From CAWBUW01 sp963792075 (GTDB lineage: Bacteria > Chloroflexota > Anaerolineae > Anaerolineales > UBA4823), in contig CAWBUW010000006.1 of the NCBI GenBank assembly GCA_963792075.1, forward strand, positions 7,077-71,076: a stretch of 64,000 bases of DNA, given 5' to 3'. The translations under genes and the position numbers were made by a program. The notes beneath the pieces are model-generated. The model was given only the letters and a program-made list of their open reading frames with translations. It did not search any database and was not told the origin of the DNA. How positions within the stretch are numbered: the stretch's first letter is position 1; each line of letters starts with the position of its first letter. Positions 1-9,213 of this stretch are shown one piece after another.

Positions 1-789
1 CAGGAGATCAATTCCTTCCCGCTGCCCTACCGCGGCGACTTCGATCACGCGGTTTACCAGAGCAATTGGTCCCAAATGGATGGCACAAAGACCACTTCCA
101 TTATCACGACCCTGGGATGTTCATTCAGTTGTGACTTTTGCTCCAAGCCGGTCTTCGGCAGCCTGTTCCGCCGTAGAAACCTGGATGTGGTATTCGAGGA
201 GATCGAACAAATCCGCGCTCTCGGTTACGACAGCCTATGGATCGCCGATGATAACTTTACCCTGGATAGGAAGTTCCTGAACGAATTCTGCCAGCGTATG
301 GCGGGCCGGAAGATCCAATGGAGCTGCCTTTCGCGCGTTACCGGAATCGATGAAGAGAATACGAGATTGATGAAGGAATCCGGCTGCCGCAGGGTATACC
401 TGGGATTGGAGTCTGGCAACCAGGACACGCTCAAACTGATGAAGAAGAAGGCAACAATTGAAGAGGGGAAGAACGCAGTTCACCTGTTCAATAAAGCCGG
501 CATCGAAGTGGCTGCATTTTTCATTGTCGGCTACCTGGGAGAAACTGTTTCTTCGATCGAGGACACCTTCCGGTTCGCGTTGGAACTTCCGCTGGATAAT
601 ATCTCGTTCAACGTGCCATTTCCACTACCGGGTTCAGAGCTGTTCGAACGCGTAAGCAAGTTGGATAAGAACAAGGATTGGAACACGGAGAACGAAGTCA
701 CTTTTGTTTACGAGTCGGAGTTCGATGCAAACTGGTTACGACAACGGATAGGCGAGACCATGCAGGCTTTCGCGGATAAGAAAAAATAA
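1..789 (+). CDS. Radical SAM protein, B12-binding type, 5' end outside window
   Basis: The frame is open from base 1, so the start lies left of the window and only the radical SAM half is seen. The iron-sulfur motif CSFSCDFC (C-x3-C-x2-C) binds the [4Fe-4S] cluster that cleaves S-adenosylmethionine. Downstream are family features such as GLESGNQD and PLPGSELF. Proteins of this layout usually carry an N-terminal cobalamin-binding domain, which would be in the missing part. It ends 7 bases before a convergent gene encoding a protein of the same type (797-2164). Substrate is unknown; relatives act in lipid, cofactor or natural-product modification. Confidence 0.88.
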   Translation, partial: QEINSFPLPYRGDFDHAVYQSNWSQMDGTKTTSIITTLGCSFSCDFCSKPVFGSLFRRRNLDVVFEEIEQIRALGYDSLWIADDNFTLDRKFLNEFCQRMAGRKIQWSCLSRVTGIDEENTRLMKESGCRRVYLGLESGNQDTLKLMKKKATIEEGKNAVHLFNKAGIEVAAFFIVGYLGETVSSIEDTFRFALELPLDNISFNVPFPLPGSELFERVSKLDKNKDWNTENEVTFVYESEFDANWLRQRIGETMQAFADKKK

Positions 790-796
790 GCAGGAT

Positions 797-2164
797 TTAT
801 CGCAAGAGCCGGAAGATTGCATCGGTAGGTTTCTCGAAGAGCGATAGAAGCAATGGCGCCAGTTTTCCCATTCTTCTATTGATTCCAAATTGCACATGGC
901 CTTTCATAATCCCGAACCACATTTTTGCCTCGGAAAAATCCGACTTGTAGATCAGCACGTGACTTCCAAAGGGGCTGTCGTCCGGATGCCATTCACGAGT
1001 GATCCGGTCTTGGGTCCTTTTGTAAAGGTCCGTTCCGGGGAGTGGATAAGGCATACTGAGTCCAATGTAATCGAGGGGCAACGAAGTCGCAAAACGTAAT
1101 GTTTGGAGAACGGTGTCATCCGTATCTCCAGGGTAACACAGGATGAAGAAGGCCCCGACCTCGAGGCCTGCCCGGTGTGCATCCACTACGGTCCGGCGCG
1201 CCTCGCCCGTGGTGATCTTTTTATTCATCAGCTCGAGAATCTGGTCACTACCGGATTCGATGCCGAAGAAGATCCGCGTGCAACCGGCCTCTTTCATCTC
1301 CAGGGCGGTTGGATAATCCAGGGCGTCAACTCGGCCCAGGCATTCCCAGTTGAAGCGCAGCCCCTGGCGCTTGATCTCCTGGCATACGCTGACCACCCTT
1401 TTCTTATTCATGGTGAACACATCATCCGCGAAAGAAATCCGGTCATATCCCAGCGTAAGCGCCGTTTGGATCTCATCCACGACATTCTGGGGTGAGCGTT
1501 CGCGGTAAGAGCCGCCGAAAATCACGTTGCTGCAAAACTCACAGCGAAACGGACAACCGCGGGTGCTCATCACGGTTGTGATCGAGTAGCCATACTTCTT
1601 CTTCCCGTATCGAATGTAGCTTTCATTGGGAAGTAATGCGCGGGCAGGGAAAAGGACCTGGTCCAATTCCCTGGTAAAACTGCGTTCGGGATTGTAAACA
1701 AGCTTGCCTTTGGCCGGCCAGTCCGAATCTGTTCGATAAACAAGCCCCGCAATGGTATCCAGTCCGGTTGCCTCTTCGTGGGCGCGCAGAAGCTCCTGCA
1801 TGGTCTGCTCTCCCTCGCCACGCACAACCACATCGAAGTTTTCCAGAAATAATTCGGGATCGCAGGTCGGTAATGGTCCCCCGGCAACCAGAAGCCGGCA
1901 GAGTGGGCGCAACTGCTGCGCAAACCACAAACATTCATCCAACATGGTCACCATACAATAGATACCCACTACCTCTGCTTGTACCGCCAAAGCCTCTCTC
2001 AAGGCATCTTTTCTATCTAAGAAGGTACAGTCGATCAAGTGCACATCATGACCGGCTTTCTGCAGGCTGGCAGCGATATAGCTAATCCCCAAAGGTGGAA
2101 ACCGGAAAACCGAACGATCACGGCGGGGGATAAAAAAGGGGTAGATAAGCAGTACCGAAGTCAT
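797..2164 (-). CDS. B12-binding domain radical SAM protein
   Basis: 455 aa. Residues 1-160 look like a cobalamin-binding Rossmann domain (LLIYPF, LVAGGP, VVRGEGEQT), without an obvious DxHxxG motif. The radical SAM cluster motif CPFRCEFC has its cysteines at 204, 208 and 211, followed by GIESGSDQ and PLPGTDLY. The ATG at 2164 follows GAGAGG and overlaps the stop of the upstream gene (ATGA), so the two are translationally coupled. It is the last gene of a long minus-strand run and faces a similar protein convergently. Reaction unknown; the adjacent glycosyltransferases hint at cell-envelope lipid or glycan modification (inference). Confidence 0.88.
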   Translation of the reverse strand: MTSVLLIYPFFIPRRDRSVFRFPPLGISYIAASLQKAGHDVHLIDCTFLDRKDALREALAVQAEVVGIYCMVTMLDECLWFAQQLRPLCRLLVAGGPLPTCDPELFLENFDVVVRGEGEQTMQELLRAHEEATGLDTIAGLVYRTDSDWPAKGKLVYNPERSFTRELDQVLFPARALLPNESYIRYGKKKYGYSITTVMSTRGCPFRCEFCSNVIFGGSYRERSPQNVVDEIQTALTLGYDRISFADDVFTMNKKRVVSVCQEIKRQGLRFNWECLGRVDALDYPTALEMKEAGCTRIFFGIESGSDQILELMNKKITTGEARRTVVDAHRAGLEVGAFFILCYPGDTDDTVLQTLRFATSLPLDYIGLSMPYPLPGTDLYKRTQDRITREWHPDDSPFGSHVLIYKSDFSEAKMWFGIMKGHVQFGINRRMGKLAPLLLSLFEKPTDAIFRLLR

Positions 2165-3078
2165 GCGAGCCTCTCGATCTTCATTTCATACTGCATTTTC
2201 TGGAGGGTTGGCGGGAAGGAATAACCAAAGCCGGCCCAGGCCAATCGTGGGCGGAGCAATTCCCTCCCCCGAAAAAGACGCGCACCTTTTACCTGGCCGA
2301 GGCGGAATACGATCTGGTGGGCGCTGCTTTCGAACCAGGCTTCTCCGGCTTTAACTTCATCCCAACAGCCAATTTCTTCCCCTTGAAGGGAGGCCCCGGA
2401 TGCATCCGCATACCGGTCGAAGTGATGGGCACCCTGCTCGTTCATCACAACAACTTCGGTGATACTTGGATGTAGACTGCTCGTATCCATTTCAACGGTA
2501 AGCTTTCCGGTTTCCGCCTGGATCGTGTAGATCATTTTCACCGTGGCGGAGAAACCGGCGTCCGCGTACTTTGTTTCCCAATGGAATATCTGCCTCAGTT
2601 CGCTGGAAGCGGTGGTTAGCAAGCCACGCAAGGAGGGCAGACCACGTATCACCGCCGCCAGGAAATTCTTTGCAGCGTAGAACAGCCTGTTTTCCACGGT
2701 TCTGTTCCCAACTCCGGAGATTTTTTCGACCAGATTCAACTTGAAGAACGCAGTCACCTCCCAGGTCGAACCTTTTTGCAACGAGGTCAATGAGACAGCT
2801 CCGGGGAAGATGGTCTGGAGCCCTCTTTTGAGAACAGGAACGCCAAACCCAACCGCTTCTTCTGCCAGCTCCTGACCCTGGTGCAGCAATAAGAATCCCT
2901 TCTGCAGGCGTCCGGTTGGATATCGGTTCTCTGGGAATTGCCGGGATGGGGCGGTTCTGTGAGGGTGTTTTGCGGGCATAGCCCGCAAAACACCCTCACA
3001 TTTACCATCCGCATCGCCGCCAGGCGTCTCACTGATTTTCAGTGAAAACTCCTGGAATAATGGAAGGTTTATTTCCAT
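2161..3078 (-). CDS. Hypothetical protein with an in-frame palindrome insertion
   Basis: About 305 aa from the ATG at 3078, which has GAGAG about 9 bases upstream; a longer frame to 3186 would run deep into the upstream glycosyltransferase gene. I do not recognise the family. No membrane segment or signal peptide is evident. Residues 27-41 are encoded by a perfect 20-bp-stem palindrome (2958-3000) of the kind otherwise found between genes, and the frame stays open across it. The C-terminal 200 residues look like a regular soluble beta-rich domain. It overlaps the downstream radical SAM start by 4 bases. The palindrome could make this allele non-functional or simply add a linker. Confidence 0.6.
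   Translation of the reverse strand: MEINLPLFQEFSLKISETPGGDADGKCEGVLRAMPAKHPHRTAPSRQFPENRYPTGRLQKGFLLLHQGQELAEEAVGFGVPVLKRGLQTIFPGAVSLTSLQKGSTWEVTAFFKLNLVEKISGVGNRTVENRLFYAAKNFLAAVIRGLPSLRGLLTTASSELRQIFHWETKYADAGFSATVKMIYTIQAETGKLTVEMDTSSLHPSITEVVVMNEQGAHHFDRYADASGASLQGEEIGCWDEVKAGEAWFESSAHQIVFRLGQVKGARLFRGRELLRPRLAWAGFGYSFPPTLQKMQYEMKIERLA
2958..3000. repeat. Palindromic element A (inside a CDS)
   Basis: Perfect inverted repeat: two 20-base arms (2958-2977 and 2981-3000) around the 3-base loop ATA. The left arm begins TGTGAGGGTGTTTTGC. Its G-rich outer part, GC-rich inner part and 3-base loop match the intergenic palindromes elsewhere in the window. Confidence 0.9.
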
Positions 3079-3112
3079 GAAAAAAATACTCTCAGTCTCA
3101 AGGTGTTTAATC

Positions 3113-4387
3113 TCAAGGTGTGATTTTTCCCGGCAGCGACGGAGCTCGCTTGAAACAGCGGAACACGATCCACCACCCTGCCACAAGCCAAATACCTACA
3201 ATTATGGTGCGAATGGCATAGCGGACCGCCGAGAATTCAACGGCGAATTTTAAAAATGAATCCATAAGGCCGGGCAGGCTGGGATAGAAAAGCTGGGCAA
3301 TAGACGTATTAACGAAGGCGAATATCAGTGGGATAACCCAGGCTGCAGAGAGAAAGAGCCTATCAAGCTCATTTAACGAGGTTAATATTAATAAAAGAGG
3401 CAGAATCAAATTGATGTTCGTCTCAGATAACCATGTACTGCAAAGATAAAATACTAAAATCGAGGCAACACTTTTCTTGAGCAGCTCCCTGAAACCTTCT
3501 ATCCCTGGCCTCATGGCATAAGCAGCCAGGCCCAATGCAGGGAGCCATACCCATCCCAAAAACCACCATGGTCCTGGCAATTGATAGGTCCATTTTGTAT
3601 ATTCCAAAAAGGTCATGAAAGATAACCCCCCGCCCACCGTAAAATGGAAATCCCAATGTTGAAGAATGATTGACGGGTCCCACTCCAAAAGGACAAATGG
3701 AGCAATACAAAACAGAAGCATGGATGAAGCGAACACTGCAAAATACTGCAACGTGCGCCGCAAGGATATACCTGCCAGATAAACCAATACAACCGGGATG
3801 AGTGGAAGGGCAGTCGGTTTTAAAGAGATCGCGAATGCAAGCAGGATTGCCGGACCCGTCACTCTACCTTCCCAAAGAAGGAAAAGAGATAAAAGAGAGA
3901 GCAAGGCGACGATAGGATCGAATTGCCCCCATGCGGAGGATGTGGAAAGCAGGAACGGATTAAAGAGCAGGAATATCCAGGCTCGTCGCGATATTTTTTC
4001 TGGAATACCCAATTTATTCAGTATATGAACTACCAAATACGCCAGGCAAATATTAGCAGCGATGACCGGCAGCTTGATGGCCAGGTTGTATAAGAGAAAA
4101 TTGGGGACGATCTTGTAGGTACCAAGATAGATGAACCCCAATACGATTGACCAGGGAGGGGGATATCCAAACGAAGTGATGCCTTGAAAGGTGCTGTCGT
4201 GGAAAACTGCGCTCAGATTCTGAGCAATGTATGGATTCTGACCTGTCCCCACCAAATAACCCGTGGCCATGAAGATGCGCAGATCATAGGCATGCCCAAA
4301 GAACAGCCCAAGGACAATCTGTAAGATTATGCTTGAAGCAAGGAGAATTCGATCGGGAGTCGAGAAATTTTTGCTTGGATGAACCAT
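3113..4387 (-). CDS. Integral membrane GT-C glycosyltransferase (GT87/DUF2029-like)
   Basis: About 424 aa starting MVHPSKNF at 4387, 4 bases after the upstream stop; an in-frame ATG at 4444 would overlap the neighbour by 53 bases. Many hydrophobic segments, as expected for a polyprenyl-phosphate-sugar-dependent transferase. Family-type features: an early YDLRIFMATGYL and GQNPY loop, SFGYPPPW, and SSAWGQFDP, close to the arrangement in mannosyltransferase-like DUF2029 proteins. Likely transfers a sugar from a lipid carrier on the outer membrane face. The GT2 gene just upstream suggests a shared polysaccharide or glycolipid pathway. Donor and acceptor are unknown. Confidence 0.72.
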   Translation of the reverse strand: MVHPSKNFSTPDRILLASSIILQIVLGLFFGHAYDLRIFMATGYLVGTGQNPYIAQNLSAVFHDSTFQGITSFGYPPPWSIVLGFIYLGTYKIVPNFLLYNLAIKLPVIAANICLAYLVVHILNKLGIPEKISRRAWIFLLFNPFLLSTSSAWGQFDPIVALLSLLSLFLLWEGRVTGPAILLAFAISLKPTALPLIPVVLVYLAGISLRRTLQYFAVFASSMLLFCIAPFVLLEWDPSIILQHWDFHFTVGGGLSFMTFLEYTKWTYQLPGPWWFLGWVWLPALGLAAYAMRPGIEGFRELLKKSVASILVFYLCSTWLSETNINLILPLLLILTSLNELDRLFLSAAWVIPLIFAFVNTSIAQLFYPSLPGLMDSFLKFAVEFSAVRYAIRTIIVGIWLVAGWWIVFRCFKRAPSLPGKITP

Positions 4388-4391
4388 AGGA

Positions 4392-5939
4392 TCAAGCTTT
4401 CGCCTTTCGAGTCTGCATGATCGAAAGCAAGAAGACGAAGCCATAGCTAAAAGTAAAGGGAACCAGGATTAATAGATCGTTGAAGTTCATATTCTGGAGC
4501 GCAGTCACTATCGCCCATAGCCCTAATATTATGAACACCAACTCCAATACCCACAAGAGATCCCGTGGTATTTGATACTTGCTCTGTCGCCAGGCCTGCC
4601 TGTTTTGAAGATCGGCATACTTTGGAGTCCTGGTCCATTCCCAGGCGCGGTTTGTGAACAAGCCTCTGCCGACCCCGCGCGTGGTGCTCAGGCTTATTCC
4701 AAAACTGAGCAAGAGCAGAACCAAAAGGCTTGCCAGATTTCGTACCAGAGGAAAGTGTTGGAGCTTCAAAGTGGACAAAAGAGAGATCCATGGCGCAAGC
4801 GTGCAAAGAACGATCAAGGGGACCAAAGATAACCAGGCCAGATTTTGCAAGAAAATTATCGAGGTAACTCCCGTCGCCCAAAAGATATCGGAGAGTGGAA
4901 TCGAGGAAGTTACCGGGGGCGTGCGAAAAATATTCGCTCCCCAAAATGCATCGAACAAACTCAACATAAAAGAGATGACCATCAAAGGTTGGATCATGTA
5001 TCCGGTCAAATGGATGACTGCCTGCAAACGCTGCCCGAGTCCAATTTTTCGATCCCGAAGAAGGCCGGGAAGGATCTTCCTCGCGGTTCTCAAGGCTCCA
5101 CACGCCCAGCGGCTTTGTTGCTGTTTGATATTCGGAATTGTCGGGGGAATCTCGCCTGGACACTCCAGATCTCGCAGATAAAGAATCCGGTAACCGAGGA
5201 TTTGCATGCGATAGCTCAGATCAAGATCCTCTGCCAGCGTATCTGCCTGCCACCCACCGGCTGCCAATATGGCTTTTTTCCGGAGCACTCCTGCACTGCC
5301 GTTGAAGTTTTGGAATATGCCAGCAGTATATCTTCCAGGCTGCTCGATCAAGAAGTGAACATCGATCGCATGGGCGATCGCCTGGGTGAGCAGGTCGGAA
5401 TCTCTGTTCAGATGAGCCCAGCGGCTCTGAACGATTCCCAGACTTTCGTGGTTGACAAAATAGGGAAGCGTGCGCAAGAGAAAGTCTGCCGGGGGGACGA
5501 AGTCGGCGTCGAAGATGGCGATGAACTCCTCTTCCGTCCGGTTGAGCGCCGCCTGCAAGGCGCTGGCCTTGAACCCCTCCCGGTTCCCACGGCGTAAGAC
5601 TTCGATGTGAAGTCCTTTTTCCAAATACCCTTTAACAACCTGATCGACTTCATGGGACGTATCATCGTCCGAATCATCCAGGATCAGGATATTCACCTTT
5701 TCGATCCCATACGCTTGCGCCATATTGGCGCAGGCGTCCACCAGCCTGCGAATAACATATCTTTCATTGTAAATCGGCAAATGTATGGAAACTCTGGGGC
5801 GCACCAGGGTTTGATCCGGCAGAGCAGGAGCTTTATAGGAGTGGGCTGAATATATCAGGTAATAGTGATTGAACCCATAGAGAAAGAAAAACAGGGTAAC
5901 GAACAGCGAAAGGGAAACTAATACCGCTTGAAAGATCAT
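4392..5939 (-). CDS. Membrane glycosyltransferase family 2, cellulose-synthase-like
   Basis: 515 aa. An N-terminal membrane helix (about 4-27) is followed by a GT2 catalytic domain with LPIYNE, the acidic DDSDDDT, the metal-binding DADF, the catalytic AEDLDLSYR and the QQSRW motif typical of processive or glucomannan-type synthases. Four or more membrane helices follow from about residue 310. It probably makes or extends a beta-linked polysaccharide, or transfers one sugar to a lipid, at the inner membrane. It is followed by the GT87-like gene and preceded by the stalked membrane protein, all in one transcriptional direction. The exact sugar cannot be told. Confidence 0.82.
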   Translation of the reverse strand: MIFQAVLVSLSLFVTLFFFLYGFNHYYLIYSAHSYKAPALPDQTLVRPRVSIHLPIYNERYVIRRLVDACANMAQAYGIEKVNILILDDSDDDTSHEVDQVVKGYLEKGLHIEVLRRGNREGFKASALQAALNRTEEEFIAIFDADFVPPADFLLRTLPYFVNHESLGIVQSRWAHLNRDSDLLTQAIAHAIDVHFLIEQPGRYTAGIFQNFNGSAGVLRKKAILAAGGWQADTLAEDLDLSYRMQILGYRILYLRDLECPGEIPPTIPNIKQQQSRWACGALRTARKILPGLLRDRKIGLGQRLQAVIHLTGYMIQPLMVISFMLSLFDAFWGANIFRTPPVTSSIPLSDIFWATGVTSIIFLQNLAWLSLVPLIVLCTLAPWISLLSTLKLQHFPLVRNLASLLVLLLLSFGISLSTTRGVGRGLFTNRAWEWTRTPKYADLQNRQAWRQSKYQIPRDLLWVLELVFIILGLWAIVTALQNMNFNDLLILVPFTFSYGFVFLLSIMQTRKAKA

Positions 5940-5970
5940 GGGGTGTCAGCCTCTTCTCGGTGATTCCAAT

Positions 5971-7059
5971 CTACGGCGCAGTGGTAAAGCTGGTTATGAC
6001 ACGGACTGCCTGAAGCACGTTCCCACAGTCAGCGTGGTTCTGGACCAGGGTACCGGCTACCAGGTAATAGGTGAGGTTGGGAGCCAGCGGCGCATCCGGG
6101 ATGACTGTAACTTGATCATTCAAATACAGGTTGTTCTGGATCGAGACCGTCGCAGCAACAATTTGCGCCGGGGGGCATCCTGCATTGGAACACAGAGCAA
6201 AGTGTGTATTATCACTGTAGATCAAAGTCGCTGCGTCCATGGATTGATTGAAGAAGATCACCGGCTGCACCCCTAAAGGCACATTCACGCTGCCATCTAT
6301 GGGGGAGGTACCGGTCACAAACCCGGTGACCGGGTTGGGGGTGCTGCAGGCCGATGGTGTTGAGGTAGGTGTATCCGTCGGCATGGGCGTGTCTGTGGGC
6401 GTAGGCGTGTCTGCCGGCGTGGGGGTGTACGAAGCCGTTGGGGATGGCGTGAGTGTATCGGTCGGCGTAGATGTACCCGTGGGATCAGGCGGTGGAGCGT
6501 CTGTTTCTGTGGGCGTCCGTGTGGGTGGAGGTGGCGGCAGCTTTGTTTGGGTCGGCGCCGGAGTGGCCGTCTGCGTTGGCGTCCGTGTGGGCTTTGCTGT
6601 GGACGTGGAGGCCGGTGGGCGGGTGGGCGTGAGCGAGATGCTGGTTGTGGCAGCAGGCGTTGGCAGGTTGTTTTGAGTTGCGGAGGTAGTGAGAATCGGA
6701 GAGTTCTGGGAGTAGGTTGCCGTAGGAACGGGAGTGCTGAGCTGCGCCATCACGGAGTCAACCCGTGTATCGATATTCTCGGCTCCTGGATCTAAATCGC
6801 GCAGTATATCCTCCACAATGGACAGGTTGACCCCAGGAATAAACTCGGGACGGGGATCGGCGCTGTAATCCGCCTCGGACACTGAGTGCAGGGTGAATGG
6901 AATTGTAAAGAAGCTTTCGCCGGCCCTGATCCACTGGGGGATGATGGCGCAGACCGTCAAGAACAGCAGCAGCGACACCGATGCAAGCAGAACCAGGGCC
7001 CACTTGCGTTCCTGGCTTTCATCCTGTGCCCGGTTGTCTATGGTTCCACTGCTATTCAA
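5971..7059 (-). CDS. Membrane-anchored Thr/Pro-stalk protein with Ig-like C-terminal domain
   Basis: 362 aa. One membrane helix near residues 21-42, about 70 extracellular residues, then a long low-complexity stalk of TPT/TDTPTP units, and a C-terminal domain of about 115 residues resembling bacterial Ig-like (Big_5/SbsA) domains (SPIDGSVNVPLG, VIFFNQSMD, LAPNLTYYL). Such proteins display a small domain away from the membrane through a possibly glycosylated stalk. The start codon overlaps the stop of the HD-GYP gene by 4 bases (ATGA), so the two are co-translated, and a GT2 gene follows. Role unknown. Confidence 0.8.
   Translation of the reverse strand: MNSSGTIDNRAQDESQERKWALVLLASVSLLLFLTVCAIIPQWIRAGESFFTIPFTLHSVSEADYSADPRPEFIPGVNLSIVEDILRDLDPGAENIDTRVDSVMAQLSTPVPTATYSQNSPILTTSATQNNLPTPAATTSISLTPTRPPASTSTAKPTRTPTQTATPAPTQTKLPPPPPTRTPTETDAPPPDPTGTSTPTDTLTPSPTASYTPTPADTPTPTDTPMPTDTPTSTPSACSTPNPVTGFVTGTSPIDGSVNVPLGVQPVIFFNQSMDAATLIYSDNTHFALCSNAGCPPAQIVAATVSIQNNLYLNDQVTVIPDAPLAPNLTYYLVAGTLVQNHADCGNVLQAVRVITSFTTAP
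6340..6640. repeat. Low-complexity coding repeat (Thr-Pro stalk)
   Basis: Read on the plus strand, about 300 bases of degenerate GTGGGCGTA/GTGTCTGT-like hexamer and nonamer units. On the minus strand they encode the TPT-rich stalk of the membrane protein at 5971-7059. The copy number of such tracts tends to vary between strains. Confidence 0.8.
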
Positions 7060-8786
7060 GACATCCCCTTTATCACCAGCTCCAAGAATTCTTCGGCGAC
7101 CCGCGGGTCAAAATAAGTCCCCATTTGACTCTTGATAATTTCCACTACTTCTTCCTGTGACATGGCTTCGCGATACGGCCGATCGTTGCTGACAGCGTCC
7201 CAAACGTCTACTACGGTAAAGATACGCGCTTCCAAGGGAATTTCTTCCCCTTTCAAACCGCGCGGGTAGCCGGTGCCATCCCAACGTTCATGGTGGCAGT
7301 ATGGGATGGCGAGCGCAGGCCGTAAATAATCGATATGCTTCAGCATTTCATAGGCGTAGACCGGATGCAAACGGATCACAGCCATTTCTTCTTCGTCTAA
7401 TTTGCCGGGCTTGAGCAAAATAGAATCCGGAATGCCCATTTTCCCAATATCATGCAGCAGTGCTCCGCGCCGGATCTGCTCGATCTGCTCTTCGCTCATC
7501 CCCATGTGGCGGGCGACCTGGATGGTCAATTCCGTGACACGCGTCGTGTGGCCCAGGGTTTCTTTGTCTCTCAGCTCCAGCGCTTTGGACCAGCCTGCCA
7601 AAGTATGGTCGTACGAATCCAGCAAATCCGTTTTTGACTTACTCAAATCTGTAACCATCTGGTTAAAGGATTGGATCAACACAGACAGCTCATCCCGGGT
7701 GGTAGGCTCTACCTGCACCTGAAAATCGCCCCCGGCTACCTTTTGCGAGGCCCGCACCAACTGCTTGATAGGGTGTGTAATGAAGTAAGAAAGGTAAATC
7801 CCTACCAGAACGATGATCAACAAGGTTGTCAGGATCAACAGCGAGGCCTGAATGCGCGTTACCCGCGTGGCGCTCACCAGGAATGATTTTCCCAACGAAA
7901 CGCCCATCACGCCCAGGTCGGTATCCCCGCGGCCTTCCCAGGGGCCCAGAATTTCCTGGTAGCCGATATTTTGCACACTCAATTCGCGGCTCATGTCTCG
8001 GCGAAAGCTGCTCTGATCCTGGTTATGGATTACTTCCTGAGCTGTGCTTGCAGGAAGTGCCGCGGGATTAATAAAGGTGCTGGCCACAACCTTCCCGCCA
8101 AGTTCATAAAAGGTGATCTGAGCCAGCGTTTCCTCACGCAGCTTGCGTGTCAGCGTTTGCATGGTTGTGCCAACCAGCACCACGCCCACCAGTTTGCCAT
8201 TTTGATCTACCACCGGGCCGGCAACATAAAAATAGTCCCCCCAGTCCGTGTGAACGTATCCCGAGTATTTATCTCCCAGACGATCAGCCTGCCGGTTGTA
8301 AATCTTCTGAACAAAATCCCAATTCAGGTTGGCAGTACCCTTGCTAGAAAAAACATATTCTTCGATGTTGCCACCCTGGCGGTGTTGGACGGAAAGCACC
8401 TGGCGGCCGCTGGCATCCAAGAATTCGACGGCCCCCTCCTGGTAGTTGAGGATGGTCCCAAAGGTTAATTCGCGTAGCTTATCGGCATCACCTTGTTGAA
8501 GCGCGTCGCTCAAACCTTTGGTGTTGGCCAGCAGCCGCAGGGTGGCCAGCAGGTGATTTTCCTCAATCACCATCACCTCAGAAGCCAGCTTGCCCAATTC
8601 GACAAGCTGGTTGATAAAGCGCTCTTCCACCGTATCGAAGACGATCTGGGTTACCATAAAACTGGTGGCAATGGCCAGGACAATCGCCAAGAACAAGTAG
8701 GGTAGTGTGATCTTGGCACGGATGCTCAGCGGAAAGATTATCCATGATTTCAGCCAGTTCGTGCGGGAGGCAGGCGATGCTTTCAT
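7056..8786 (-). CDS. HD-GYP cyclic-di-GMP phosphodiesterase with extracellular sensor and HAMP domain
   Basis: 576 aa. Membrane helix at about 27-50, a periplasmic or extracellular sensor (cache-like) at about 51-310, second helix 314-337, HAMP at about 338-391, then an HD-GYP domain. Metal and catalytic motifs are present: HD at 445-446 within LLHDIGKMGIPD, and HHERWDGTGYP at 498-508. It therefore should hydrolyse c-di-GMP to GMP in response to an external ligand. It begins 15 bases after the sdhD-like gene and overlaps the stalked membrane protein, so it is part of the same long run. The ligand is unknown. Confidence 0.9.
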   Translation of the reverse strand: MKASPASRTNWLKSWIIFPLSIRAKITLPYLFLAIVLAIATSFMVTQIVFDTVEERFINQLVELGKLASEVMVIEENHLLATLRLLANTKGLSDALQQGDADKLRELTFGTILNYQEGAVEFLDASGRQVLSVQHRQGGNIEEYVFSSKGTANLNWDFVQKIYNRQADRLGDKYSGYVHTDWGDYFYVAGPVVDQNGKLVGVVLVGTTMQTLTRKLREETLAQITFYELGGKVVASTFINPAALPASTAQEVIHNQDQSSFRRDMSRELSVQNIGYQEILGPWEGRGDTDLGVMGVSLGKSFLVSATRVTRIQASLLILTTLLIIVLVGIYLSYFITHPIKQLVRASQKVAGGDFQVQVEPTTRDELSVLIQSFNQMVTDLSKSKTDLLDSYDHTLAGWSKALELRDKETLGHTTRVTELTIQVARHMGMSEEQIEQIRRGALLHDIGKMGIPDSILLKPGKLDEEEMAVIRLHPVYAYEMLKHIDYLRPALAIPYCHHERWDGTGYPRGLKGEEIPLEARIFTVVDVWDAVSNDRPYREAMSQEEVVEIIKSQMGTYFDPRVAEEFLELVIKGMS

Positions 8787-8801
8787 AGGATTGAGCCTGA
8801 T

Positions 8802-9191
8802 TTAGACGCTCAGGGAGGCGATGGCCAGGGTCAGCCAAACTCCGTACAGAACGACCCCGACACCGAACGAGAGCAGCACCCAATCCAAGAGCTTGAGCAG
8901 GCTGCGCGGGGGGTTCATATCCAGCACGATCCCGCGCAAACCCAGCAGCGAGTGGGTGACGACCGTAGCCAGGAAGATGATCTCCATGAGCACGATCCAG
9001 GGATTGTCAAAATAGCGGATCACATCGGTCCAGGTCAGCAGGCCGGTTTCGGCGACCATGTGGTTGACGGCCAGATGGACGGCCAGGAGCAGCACCAACA
9101 ACGGTCCGGTGAAGATCTTGATCATCCACAACCCGGCTGTTTCGCCGCTCCGAGGAATGGATACAGAGTAAGTCTGATGGGGAATAGTCAT
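8802..9191 (-). CDS. sdhD: Succinate dehydrogenase-type membrane anchor, SdhD-like
   Basis: 129 aa from the ATG at 9191, preceded by GTGAGG (a GTG 12 bases upstream would use up that site). Three membrane helices; His in THSLLGLRGIVLD matches the heme b axial ligand position of SdhD/FrdD anchors. Would anchor the dehydrogenase and iron-sulfur subunits and pass electrons to quinone. It is the last of three sdhB/C/D-like genes that directly follow a GlpA-type dehydrogenase; no sdhA is visible. Subunit family is fairly sure; which flavoprotein it serves is open. Confidence 0.75.
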   Translation of the reverse strand: MTIPHQTYSVSIPRSGETAGLWMIKIFTGPLLVLLLAVHLAVNHMVAETGLLTWTDVIRYFDNPWIVLMEIIFLATVVTHSLLGLRGIVLDMNPPRSLLKLLDWVLLSFGVGVVLYGVWLTLAIASLSV

Positions 9192-9213
9192 GGAAAGCCT
9201 CACTTTCTGTCAT

